A DNA stretch of 64,000 nucleotides from an uncultured Clostridia bacterium. GTDB taxonomy: Bacteria; Bacillota; Clostridia; Oscillospirales; Acutalibacteraceae. The position numbers were made by a program, and so were the translations under genes. Shown one piece after another: positions 17,084 to 25,170 of the stretch (positions within the stretch are counted from its first letter, which is position 1; every line of letters begins with the position of its first letter). Under the pieces are notes generated by a model that was given only the letters and a program-made list of their open reading frames with translations, made no database searches and was not told the origin of the DNA. The stretch spans positions 62,001 to 126,000 of the forward strand of contig CANQGT010000005.1 in NCBI GenBank assembly GCA_947623505.1. Direction: 5' to 3'.

Positions 17084-17209
17084 TTCTCTCACCTCAATAA
17101 CATATATGTATTCTTGTCCGAAAATATTACATATTATATTCGCCCGATGTGTTGAAGAATTTATTGAATTATGATATTATCTAATATATAAAACAGACAG
17201 GTGGAAACA

Positions 17210-20200
17210 ATGGATATAACTATAAGTTCACGCAAAGTAAAATCAAACCGATTTGTAAACGGCGAAACGGTAAACTACACCGCCGCCTTTTGCTTTTCGT
17301 TTTTTATTCTGATATTTTTAAAACAGCTTTTGAAAACCTTTTTCGGAGTAAGCGTCCCGGTTGCCTGCGCGGCGGGATTTATCGCGGCGGAGGCCGTTTT
17401 GCTTATTCTTGAAAGATTTTTTGTTTTTAAAAAGAATATAAACACATATCCGGCAAGGCAGATCGTTTTGGGCGCGCTTAACGCCTTTATCCATTTCGGG
17501 CTTTACCGTCTCGTTTATTCCCTGCTTGCCAAAGCGCTTGGGCTGAAGGACTACACCGTTTGGCTTTTCTGCGCCGTTTTGATATATATTATCAATTACC
17601 CGCTTGCGAGAATACTTATATTTGCCTGCCCCGATAAGCCGGACGATATGAAAAACGGCAGAATTTACGGATTTGTTTTCGCGAACAGATTTGTAGTCGG
17701 CGCCGCGGCCGTTTCGTTTATCTCGATGTGCTTTATGTTTGCCGTATTCAGGGTTTTTCCGTTCGGGGACGAAACGGTTTACAGAATGGACCTTTATCAT
17801 CAGTACGGCCCGCTTTTCACCGAGCTCTTTGACCGTTTAACAAAAGGCGGTTCATTTTTTTACAGTCTGACCTCAGGCGGGGGTTCCCCTTTCTTGGGTA
17901 ACTTTTTCAATTATCTTTCAAGCCCGCTCAGCGCTTTGATACTGCTTTTTGACAGGGATCAGATGCCTTTCGCGGTCTCGTTCATCGTTTCGGTAAAATG
18001 CGCTCTTGCCTCGGCGGCGTTTTCGTTTTATCTTAAAAAAAGCCTTTCGCGCCATTCGTTTTCAACGGCGGCGTTCGGCGTTTTATATTCGTTTTCGGCA
18101 TATATGCTGGCTTATTTCTGGAATATAATGTGGCTTGACGGAATGTTCGTTCTGCCGCTTTTGACGTTGGGAATAGAAAACATAATAAATAAGGGAAAGT
18201 GCAGGCTGTATATAATTACGCTCGTCTATTCGTTCACGGCAAGCTACTATATAACTTTTATGCTCTGCATATTTGCGGTAATTTATTATATAGCCTATTA
18301 TTTTTCGGCGCCTCGCCCGAAAAAAATCGACGCGTCGCTCATAATTTCAAAAAAATTCTCGTTTAAATCCCTGCAAAACAACAGATTTTTGAACAGGGGC
18401 GTAATATTTGCGCTTTCGTCCGTGCTCGCGGCGGCGCTTTGCGCGGTTTTTCTTATTCCAGTTTATTTTATACTTTCCTCCTGCAGCGCCACGTCGGACA
18501 GTTTTCCGTCCGAACTCAGTTCGTATTTCGGCGTTTTCGATTTTCTTCAAAATCATCTGGCGGGGCTTGAAACAACGATCCGCTCAAGCGGAGACGACGT
18601 TCTTCCGAATATCTACTGCGGAACACTCGCTCTTTTGCTTGTGCCGCTCTTTGCGCTGAACAAAAAAATAAGTCTGCGGGAAAAAGCATCGTATATTTCG
18701 CTGCTTGTTGTGCTTTTTATTTCTTTTAACGTAAATTATCTTAATTTTATTTGGCACGCGTTTCATTTTCCGAACGATCTGCCCTACCGTTTTTCGTTCG
18801 CGTACTCGTTTATACTGCTTGTAATATCATTTAAAACGCTTATGCGTCTTAAAGACATAAGCATAAAAGAAATAGGAATAACGGCGTTTCTGTGGATAGG
18901 CTTTATCGCCGTTTCTCAGGAATTGCCCACAAATAAAACAACTGAATTTACCGTCTATGCCACGCTCGCTTTTATATTTATATGGACGGCGTTTCTGTTT
19001 CTCGCGAAAAAAAGGAGAGTCGGAAAGCTCGTGCTCGGAACGATCATTCTCGCAATCACCTTTTGCGAAGTAATTATCTGCGATACCGGCGCATTCAATT
19101 TCAACCAAAGCCTTGAAGATTACAATAAAAACTACGACGCGTACACCGACGCCGTGGAGCGCATAGAAAGCGAAGACAAATCATTATACAGAACAGAGCT
19201 ATGCTATCTTAACACAAGAATGGATCCCTGCATTTACGGCTACAACGGCATAAGCGTTTTTTCATCAATGGCGTATGAAAACTATTCGCGGCTTCAATAT
19301 AACCTCGGAATGTACGGAAACAGGATAAACAGCTACACTTACAACACTCAAACTCCCGTTTACAATGCGATGTTCGGCATAAAATACCTTATATATAACG
19401 GTGTAAACGTACGCCCCTGCACCGATCTTTACACAAAGTTTTATGAAAACGTGGAAAACGGATGCGTCGTTTACAAAAACGATTTTACACTCCCCGTCGC
19501 TTTCGGAGTAAATTCGGCGGTTGAAGCGTGGAACACCTCGGAGGGAAATCCGTTTGAGGTTCAGTCGGACTTCTTCTCTCTTGCCACCGGAGTTTCCGAC
19601 GTGTTTAAGGAAGCACGGTACGTCTCCTGCAAATACACGGGTATGACAGGCGACGATATAAAAGGAAACGGAACCGTCTTTTTCAAAAAGAACGGCTCCG
19701 GCTATGCCTGCGCAGATATAACCTTGAAAACGCAGTCGGACGGCAATCTCTATATTTACGTTGACTCTTCCGATATACGCTCAATAGACTGCACTTACGG
19801 CGACAGCACGGTTTCACAGCTTATCGAAACGCCGTATATACTTGATCTCGGTTATTTTGCTAAAGGCTCCGAAGTAACGGTAAGCGCCGAATGCGGCACC
19901 GTAGACAACGAACAGGGCACTTTTACCGTTTATTCCTACACCGCGGACAAAAATGTTTTTGAGCGGGGATATAAAATGTTAAAAGACAATTCGCTTGAAA
20001 TAACAGATTATACGGACACGCGCATCAAGGGAAGCATTGAATGCGACAGAAACTGCACGATTTACTCTTCCATACCGTTTGACGACGGTTGGAGCGTATA
20101 TATTGACGGCGAAAAGGCTCAGAACTTCAGAATCGGTGATGCCATGCTCGGTGTAAGCGTTGCAAAGGGCGCGCACACCGTTGAATATATCTTTAAACCA

Positions 20201-20302
20201 AAAGGGCTGATTCTCGGCGCCGCTGTAACGGGGGCAACATGGGCAGGAATACTTGTTTATTTTCTTGCCGAAAGGAGAAAAAGGCTCTTGAGGCGATTGT
20301 AA
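17210..20302 (+). CDS. YfhO-family integral membrane protein (GT-C-like)
   Basis: 1030-residue protein with about a dozen membrane segments in the first 650 residues and a large extracytoplasmic beta-rich C-terminal part, closed by one membrane helix (about 1000-1020) and an arginine/lysine tail. The region MDLYHQYGPLFTELFDRL with SGGGSPFLGNFFNYLSSP (about 195-240) is the signature of the YfhO family; some members help glycosylate lipoteichoic acid using lipid-linked sugars. The donor and acceptor here are unknown. A GTG at 17201 opens the frame 9 bases earlier, but ATG 17210 has AGGTGG at correct spacing. It is monocistronic and divergent from spoIIIA. Confidence 0.85.
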   Translation: MDITISSRKVKSNRFVNGETVNYTAAFCFSFFILIFLKQLLKTFFGVSVPVACAAGFIAAEAVLLILERFFVFKKNINTYPARQIVLGALNAFIHFGLYRLVYSLLAKALGLKDYTVWLFCAVLIYIINYPLARILIFACPDKPDDMKNGRIYGFVFANRFVVGAAAVSFISMCFMFAVFRVFPFGDETVYRMDLYHQYGPLFTELFDRLTKGGSFFYSLTSGGGSPFLGNFFNYLSSPLSALILLFDRDQMPFAVSFIVSVKCALASAAFSFYLKKSLSRHSFSTAAFGVLYSFSAYMLAYFWNIMWLDGMFVLPLLTLGIENIINKGKCRLYIITLVYSFTASYYITFMLCIFAVIYYIAYYFSAPRPKKIDASLIISKKFSFKSLQNNRFLNRGVIFALSSVLAAALCAVFLIPVYFILSSCSATSDSFPSELSSYFGVFDFLQNHLAGLETTIRSSGDDVLPNIYCGTLALLLVPLFALNKKISLREKASYISLLVVLFISFNVNYLNFIWHAFHFPNDLPYRFSFAYSFILLVISFKTLMRLKDISIKEIGITAFLWIGFIAVSQELPTNKTTEFTVYATLAFIFIWTAFLFLAKKRRVGKLVLGTIILAITFCEVIICDTGAFNFNQSLEDYNKNYDAYTDAVERIESEDKSLYRTELCYLNTRMDPCIYGYNGISVFSSMAYENYSRLQYNLGMYGNRINSYTYNTQTPVYNAMFGIKYLIYNGVNVRPCTDLYTKFYENVENGCVVYKNDFTLPVAFGVNSAVEAWNTSEGNPFEVQSDFFSLATGVSDVFKEARYVSCKYTGMTGDDIKGNGTVFFKKNGSGYACADITLKTQSDGNLYIYVDSSDIRSIDCTYGDSTVSQLIETPYILDLGYFAKGSEVTVSAECGTVDNEQGTFTVYSYTADKNVFERGYKMLKDNSLEITDYTDTRIKGSIECDRNCTIYSSIPFDDGWSVYIDGEKAQNFRIGDAMLGVSVAKGAHTVEYIFKPKGLILGAAVTGATWAGILVYFLAERRKRLLRRL

Positions 20303-20321
20303 AATTTTAAATTGAAAAGCG

Positions 20322-20353
20322 GCCGAAAAAACACCTGACCGCGCTTTTTCGGC
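20322..20353. terminator. Candidate hairpin after the YfhO-like gene
   Basis: GCCGAAAAA at 20322-20330 pairs with TTTTTCGGC at 20345-20353 across a 14-base loop, 20 bases after the stop codon. The Ts lie inside the stem rather than after it, so it is an imperfect intrinsic terminator. Confidence 0.45.
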
Positions 20354-20401
20354 AACCGTTTCTCCAAATAATGACAATTTAGTTAAAAGTTAAAAATTCT
20401 G

Positions 20402-20431
20402 TTTACAAGATTGCATCAAATATTGTAAAAT
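20402..20431 (+). promoter_or_regulatory. Candidate sigma-A promoter of prs
   Basis: TTTACA at 20402-20407 and TAAAAT at 20426-20431 are separated by 18 bases, each one mismatch from consensus. The predicted start is about 25 bases before the ATG, and the prs ribosome site AGGAGGG lies in that leader. Confidence 0.5.
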
Positions 20432-20462
20432 ACGGACGTAATATATTCAGGAGGGTAATTTT

Positions 20463-21644
20463 ATGCCGAGATTAACTGCCGAAAACGTTGAAACCATACC
20501 CTACGGTCCCCTTGGTATTATCGCTATGCCGGGCTGCGAACCGCTCGCCGAAAAGATAAACAGTTATCTTGTAAGGTGGCGCAAGGAGCAGGCGCTTGAG
20601 CATCATGGCTCAATAGCGTTTTACGGATACCAAAGGGATTCTTTTCTTATCAGCATATCAAATCCGCGTTTTGGAAGCGGCGAAAGCAAAGCCGTTATTA
20701 ACGACACGGTTCGCGGATATGATCTTTATATCGTTACCGATTGCTTTAACTACAGCGTAACATACAATATGTTCGGTATGAAGGTGCCGAAATCACCCGA
20801 CGACCATTTTCAGGATTTAAAAAGAGTTATTTCGGCTTCGTCCTCAAAAGCAAAAAGGATCTCCGTTATTATGCCGATGCTGTATGAGGGCAGGCAGCAT
20901 AAAAGATCGGCAAGAGAATCGCTTGACTGCGCTATGGCGCTTCAGGAGCTCGTTCATCTCGGCGTTGAAAACATAATAACGTTCGACGCCCACGATCAAC
21001 GTGTTCAAAACGCCATACCTCACACCTCGTTTGAGAACGTAATGCCCACTTATCAGATGATAAAGGCGCTTGTAAACAATGTTGAGGATCTTAAAATAAG
21101 CAAAAACGACCTTATGGTCATCTCCCCCGACGAAGGCGCGTTGCACAGGTGCATTTACTTCGCGACGCAACTTGGCATAAATCTCGGAATGTTCTATAAA
21201 AGGCGCGATTACACGCGCGTTATAAACGGACGCAATCCGATTATTGAGCATCAGTACCTCGGCGATTCCGTTGAGGGAAAGGATATTATAATTGTTGACG
21301 ATATGATTTCCTCGGGCGAATCTATGCTTGACGTTGCCAAAAAGCTCAAGCAGCTCGGAGCAAACAGGATTTTTGTATGCACCACTTTCGGTCTTTTCGC
21401 CAGCGGTCTTTCCGTTTTCGACAAGGCATACGAGGATGGCACTATCGCAAAAGTGCTTTCAACGAACGGCGTTTACCAAAGCCCCGAGCTTCTGTCAAGA
21501 GAATGGTACGTTTCGGTTGAGCTTTCAAAATACATAGCGTATTTTATCGACACGCTCAATCACGATATGTCCGTTTCCTCTCTGCTTGACACGGGCCCGA
21601 AGATAGACAAGCTCCTCACCGAAAGAGGGCTGAAGCAGTCTTAA
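20463..21644 (+). CDS. prs: Ribose-phosphate pyrophosphokinase (PRPP synthetase), long clostridial form
   Basis: 393-residue enzyme making PRPP from ribose 5-phosphate and ATP for purine, pyrimidine, histidine and NAD synthesis. The PRPP-binding loop is IIIVDDMISSGESM near 275, and ITFDAHDQRVQNAIP near 177 holds the catalytic histidine region. It is about 75 residues longer than the common 315-residue enzyme; extra segments lie at the N terminus and near 95-125, as in other Clostridia. It has its own promoter and terminator and is not near other nucleotide synthesis genes. Confidence 0.88.
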   Translation: MPRLTAENVETIPYGPLGIIAMPGCEPLAEKINSYLVRWRKEQALEHHGSIAFYGYQRDSFLISISNPRFGSGESKAVINDTVRGYDLYIVTDCFNYSVTYNMFGMKVPKSPDDHFQDLKRVISASSSKAKRISVIMPMLYEGRQHKRSARESLDCAMALQELVHLGVENIITFDAHDQRVQNAIPHTSFENVMPTYQMIKALVNNVEDLKISKNDLMVISPDEGALHRCIYFATQLGINLGMFYKRRDYTRVINGRNPIIEHQYLGDSVEGKDIIIVDDMISSGESMLDVAKKLKQLGANRIFVCTTFGLFASGLSVFDKAYEDGTIAKVLSTNGVYQSPELLSREWYVSVELSKYIAYFIDTLNHDMSVSSLLDTGPKIDKLLTERGLKQS

Positions 21645-21695
21645 ACGGATTTTACTAAACGGGATTTTCCGCATATTCGAAAAATATAAAACAGA

Positions 21696-21731
21696 TTAAA
21701 AAAGCTTCCCACGCGCGGGAAGCTTTTTTAA
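21696..21731. terminator. Bidirectional intrinsic terminator after prs
   Basis: A perfect 15-bp stem (21696-21710 with 21717-21731) with a 6-base ACGCGC loop has an A-run on one side and a T-run on the other. It terminates prs and insulates sigG. Confidence 0.9.
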
Positions 21732-21813
21732 TAAAATCGGCCTTGAAGCGTAATAATTTAACGCGGCAAAGACAATAATAATTGCGTACATAAAACTTGA
21801 AACGGTGACGTGT

Positions 21814-22584
21814 ATGCAATACAACAAGGTTGAAATCTGCGGAATAAACACAAACGATATTAAGGTGCTGAAGGAAAGCGAAAAAATGGAGCTTCTCCGC
21901 AAAGCGCGAAACGGAGACAAAAAAGCCCGTGAGGATCTTATCAACTGCAATCTGCGCCTTGTTTTATCGGTGATACAGCGTTTTCAAAACAGGGGCGAAA
22001 GTATGGACGACCTGTTTCAGGTGGGAGTAATCGGTCTGATAAAGGCGATAGATAATTTTAATATGGATCTTGACGTTAAATTTTCAACTTACGCCGTTCC
22101 GATGTGCATAGGCGAAATAAGACGCTTTTTAAGAGACGACAACTCTGTTCGCGTAAGCAGAAGTATGAGAGACACGGCATACAAGGCAATGCAAATAAAA
22201 GAAAATTTGATAAACAAAAACCAAAAGGAGCCGACGGTTGAGGAAATAGCAAAGGAGCTTGGAATTAAGAAAAGCGAAGTAGTTCTCGCGCTGGAGGCGA
22301 TAGTTGATCCCGTTTCGCTTTACGAGCCTGTTTACAGCGAGGGCGGCGACACAATATACGTTATGGATCAGGTGGGAGACAGCAACAGCGACGCGGACTG
22401 GATAGATGAAATAATGATAAAGGACGAAATAAACCGCCTTGACAAGCGGGAACGAAATATACTTTATCTGCGGTTTATGGAGGGGAAAACGCAAATGGAG
22501 GTAGCAAAGGAAGTAGGAATAAGTCAGGCGCAGGTGAGCAGACTTGAAAAAAACGCCCTGAACAGAATCAAAAATCATAAGTAA
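21814..22584 (+). CDS. sigG: RNA polymerase sporulation sigma factor SigG
   Basis: 256-residue sigma-70-family factor that directs late forespore transcription. The N terminus NKVEICGINT is the anti-sigma recognition element seen in SigG. Region 2 has LVLSVIQRFQNRGESMDDLFQVG and KFSTYAVPMCIGEIRRFLRDD, and region 4 has EGKTQMEVAKEVGISQAQVSRLEK. A GTG at 21805 is in frame, but ATG 21814 has GGTGA 5 bases upstream and gives the family-typical start. spoIIGA and sigE, which adjoin sigG in many sporeformers, are absent here. SpoIIIA products encoded nearby are needed for its activity after engulfment. Confidence 0.95.
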   Translation: MQYNKVEICGINTNDIKVLKESEKMELLRKARNGDKKAREDLINCNLRLVLSVIQRFQNRGESMDDLFQVGVIGLIKAIDNFNMDLDVKFSTYAVPMCIGEIRRFLRDDNSVRVSRSMRDTAYKAMQIKENLINKNQKEPTVEEIAKELGIKKSEVVLALEAIVDPVSLYEPVYSEGGDTIYVMDQVGDSNSDADWIDEIMIKDEINRLDKRERNILYLRFMEGKTQMEVAKEVGISQAQVSRLEKNALNRIKNHK

Positions 22585-22587
22585 AAT

Positions 22588-22615
22588 CTGCCGGACCGCA
22601 AATGCAGTCCGGCAG
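22588..22615. terminator. Convergent hairpin between sigG and hydF
   Basis: CTGCCGGAC at 22588-22596 pairs with GTCCGGCAG at 22607-22615 around a 10-base loop, directly after the sigG stop and before the hydF stop. An A-run on the left would give U residues on the minus strand, so it mainly suits hydF. Confidence 0.65.
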
Positions 22616-22648
22616 ACGATTAAATAAGATTATATTCGGCATCCGATA

Positions 22649-23842
22649 TTAACCGAAAATATCGGGAAACAGAGCCGCTCCGCGTTTAAGTATCCCGTTC
22701 ATATAGGCGATAAGCGTTCCGTAATTAGTAAAGGGCACGCCCTGATCTTCGGCGCATTTTTGGCGGTAACGCATTTCCCTTTCATTTAGCATACATCCGC
22801 CGCAATGAACTACAAGAGAATACCCCGAAAGCTCATCGGGAAATTCACCGCCCGAAGTAAATTCAAATTTAAGATTTTTACCCGTGTGTTTTCTTATCCA
22901 ATTCGGCAGTTTTACGGTGCCTATATCCTCGCACTGCCTATGATGAGTGCAGCCCTCCGAAATAAGCACGGTGTCGCCGTCTTTCAGATTTTCAAGCGCA
23001 AGGGCTCCCTTGGCCGCGGGCTTTAAAACGCCCTTGAAATTCGCGAAGAGAATTGAAAACGAAGTCAAGGCAACGCTCTCAGGCACTATATCCTTAACTA
23101 CGGAAAAAGCCTGACTGTCCGTAACCACCATTCGCGGGCGCTGTTTAAGAGTGGCAAGAGTTTCGGCAAGCTGCTCCGTCTGCGTAACGGCGCAAACTGC
23201 GCCGGCGTCGAGTATGTCTCGTATCGTCTGCACCTGCGGAAGTATCATTCTCCCCTTCGGCGCGGAACCGTCTATCGGAGTAACGAGAACAACAATGTCT
23301 CCCTCGTTAAGAAAATCACCGATTATTTTCTTTTCGCTCTCCTCTGATTTCGCGAGCGACGCGATTTTTTCTTTAAGTTCGTTTATATTTTCGCCGTTCA
23401 GCGCGCTTACGCATATTTCGTTTTCCGAAAGAACGACCGGCTTTTTCAAATCGCTTTTATTATAAACGACAATATACGGAATGGATTTTTCCTTAAAAAG
23501 GCCGATAAGCCTATCGTCGTCAACGCTTTTACCGATTGAGCCGTCAACAACCAAAACCGCAACGTCCGTTTTATTGATTATCTGCTGCGCCCTTTTAACG
23601 CGAAGCTCGCCAACAAGCCCCTCGTCATCAATACCCGGAGTGTCAATAATCATTACCGGCCCTACGGGCAAAAGCTCCATAGCCTTTGTAACGGGATCGG
23701 TAGTTGTTCCCTTAACGTCGGAAACAATGGATAATTTCTGACCGGTAACAGCGTTTACAACGCTGGATTTGCCGGCATTTCTTTTGCCGAAAAATGCTAT
23801 ATGCACTCTGTTGGCATTCGGTGTTTGATTTATTTCAGCCAT
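22649..23842 (-). CDS. hydF: [FeFe]-hydrogenase H-cluster maturation GTPase HydF
   Basis: 397-residue scaffold on which the 2Fe subcluster of the H-cluster is built and from which it is delivered to apo-hydrogenase. The GTPase motifs are GKRNAGKSS (P loop, about 20), DTPGIDDEG (G3) and YNKSDL (G4). The C-terminal cluster-binding ligands are CTHHRQC and HCGGC, as in known HydF. An in-frame TTG farther upstream is less likely than the ATG at 23840-23842; GGGAGG is upstream, at rather long spacing. It starts 4 bases after the hydE stop. hydG and the hydrogenase itself are not in the window. Confidence 0.95.
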   Translation of the reverse strand: MAEINQTPNANRVHIAFFGKRNAGKSSVVNAVTGQKLSIVSDVKGTTTDPVTKAMELLPVGPVMIIDTPGIDDEGLVGELRVKRAQQIINKTDVAVLVVDGSIGKSVDDDRLIGLFKEKSIPYIVVYNKSDLKKPVVLSENEICVSALNGENINELKEKIASLAKSEESEKKIIGDFLNEGDIVVLVTPIDGSAPKGRMILPQVQTIRDILDAGAVCAVTQTEQLAETLATLKQRPRMVVTDSQAFSVVKDIVPESVALTSFSILFANFKGVLKPAAKGALALENLKDGDTVLISEGCTHHRQCEDIGTVKLPNWIRKHTGKNLKFEFTSGGEFPDELSGYSLVVHCGGCMLNEREMRYRQKCAEDQGVPFTNYGTLIAYMNGILKRGAALFPDIFG

Positions 23843-23846
23843 AATT

Positions 23847-24899
23847 TTATATATCCTCCCCAAATCCTATGTGATCTCCCCTGCCGACTGCGATTTCGTG
23901 CCCTATGCCCGCCAATCTTCTTTTCAAACAGATTATGCACTCTGCCGCCTCTTCGCCGGTGCAGATTTTATTATCATAAAGAGTATATTTTTTTCTGACC
24001 GTTTTAGGCGAAAGATTCGGCATAACAACATTTGCTCCTGCAAGTATCCCCTTTTCCCTGCCGGCAACGTCGATTGTGCCGAGGGCGGTGGTGGACGGGA
24101 TCAGCAGGTTCGGATCCATAAGTCTTAAAATACTTATAAGTTTGAGGGTTAATTCTAAGCCGCCCTGCGGCATATTCCGAAAAGGAGTGTCCTTATGAGG
24201 AATAAACGGGCCTATCCCGACCATATGCGGCTTTAGCTCCCTGATAAATTTTAAATCTTCAATTATACAGTCCGTATTCTGATACGGCGAGCCGACCATA
24301 AATCCGCAGCCCACCTGATAACCGATTTCTTTAAGTTCATATAGGCATTTTTTCCTGTTTTCAAGCGAGAGTTCGGGCGGGTGAAGTCTGCCGTAATGCC
24401 CAGAGTCGGCGGTTTCGTGGCGCAAAAGGTATCTGTCCGCTCCTGCGCGGAACATAATTTCATAGCTTTCCCGGCTTCTTTCGCCCAAAGAAAGCGTAAC
24501 GGCGCAATCGGGATATTCCGATTTTATTGAAGAAATAATATCGGCCATTCTTTCGTCGGTAAAATATGAATCCTCGCCGCCCTGAAGCACAAAGGTGCGA
24601 AAGCCGAGAGAATACCCCTGCGCGCAGCAATCAAGAATTTCCTCTTTATTCAGCCGATAACGCTGAGCGTTTTGATTTTCCCGCCGTATTCCGCAGTAGA
24701 GGCAATTATTTTTACAATAATTTGAAAACTCAATAAGACCTCTTATATAAACTTTATTCGAGAAAACGCGGCGTTTGACAGCGTCCGCCCTTTCTGTTAA
24801 AAAACGCGCCGTTTCCTCGGAATCGTCCTCGATTAGGCGGCGAAATTCGCCGTCGCTCAAAAAGCGCTCGTTTTCAAGTTTAAGAATGATTTCTTTCAT
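23847..24899 (-). CDS. hydE: [FeFe]-hydrogenase maturation radical SAM enzyme HydE
   Basis: 350-residue radical SAM enzyme acting in assembly of the bridging dithiolate ligand of the H-cluster. The CxxxCxxC motif is CKNNCLYC near 60, in the context IEFSNYCKNNCLYCGIRRENQNAQRYRL, with GGEDSYF and a biotin-synthase-like barrel following. A GTG at 24908 overlapping the preceding stop (GTGA) would add three residues; the ATG at 24897-24899 has AAGTGAT upstream and is taken as start, though both are possible. Radical SAM chemistry releases 5'-deoxyadenosine, relevant to the salvage module near 35 kb. Confidence 0.93.
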   Translation of the reverse strand: MKEIILKLENERFLSDGEFRRLIEDDSEETARFLTERADAVKRRVFSNKVYIRGLIEFSNYCKNNCLYCGIRRENQNAQRYRLNKEEILDCCAQGYSLGFRTFVLQGGEDSYFTDERMADIISSIKSEYPDCAVTLSLGERSRESYEIMFRAGADRYLLRHETADSGHYGRLHPPELSLENRKKCLYELKEIGYQVGCGFMVGSPYQNTDCIIEDLKFIRELKPHMVGIGPFIPHKDTPFRNMPQGGLELTLKLISILRLMDPNLLIPSTTALGTIDVAGREKGILAGANVVMPNLSPKTVRKKYTLYDNKICTGEEAAECIICLKRRLAGIGHEIAVGRGDHIGFGEDI

Positions 24900-24904
24900 A
24901 TTTA

Positions 24905-25159
24905 TCACTTGGAAGTATAATTTGAATAGGCGGCTTTCGCGGTTATGCCGTCTATCCTGCCTATCATTCCCGAAAGGGTATTTATTACGTCCTGCGGAGC
25001 GTCCACGGCTATGCTGATTATGTTAATGCCCTTTTCGCGGTAAGGTATTCCCATACGCCCGATTATGTATTCGGCGTACTCGTGCAAAAGCGCGTTTAGT
25101 TCATCGACCGACTGCGTTTTCTCAACTATAATCCCGATAACGGCAACTCTTGTTTCCAT
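24905..25159 (-). CDS. TM1266-family iron-only hydrogenase system putative regulator
   Basis: 84-residue ACT/NikR-C-like ferredoxin-fold protein. The pattern VAVIGIIVEKTQSVDELNALLHEYAEYIIGRMGIPY matches the family found next to hydE, hydF and hydG in Thermotoga and Clostridia. Members are annotated as putative regulators, and direct function is not established. There is no DNA-binding domain visible. It starts 11 bases after the uvrA stop and its stop overlaps the possible GTG start of hydE. Confidence 0.85.
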   Translation of the reverse strand: METRVAVIGIIVEKTQSVDELNALLHEYAEYIIGRMGIPYREKGINIISIAVDAPQDVINTLSGMIGRIDGITAKAAYSNYTSK

Positions 25160-25170
25160 AAAAAATCCTC

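Noticed and set aside
17093-17200. Sigma-E promoter of the spoIIIA operon
   Set aside because: AATACATA resembles a -10 box, but no -35 box at suitable spacing was found.
21732-21813. Sigma-F or sigma-G promoter before sigG
   Set aside because: A GGCAAAGACAA-like -10 region is present, but the -35 and spacing do not match the consensus well enough to list.
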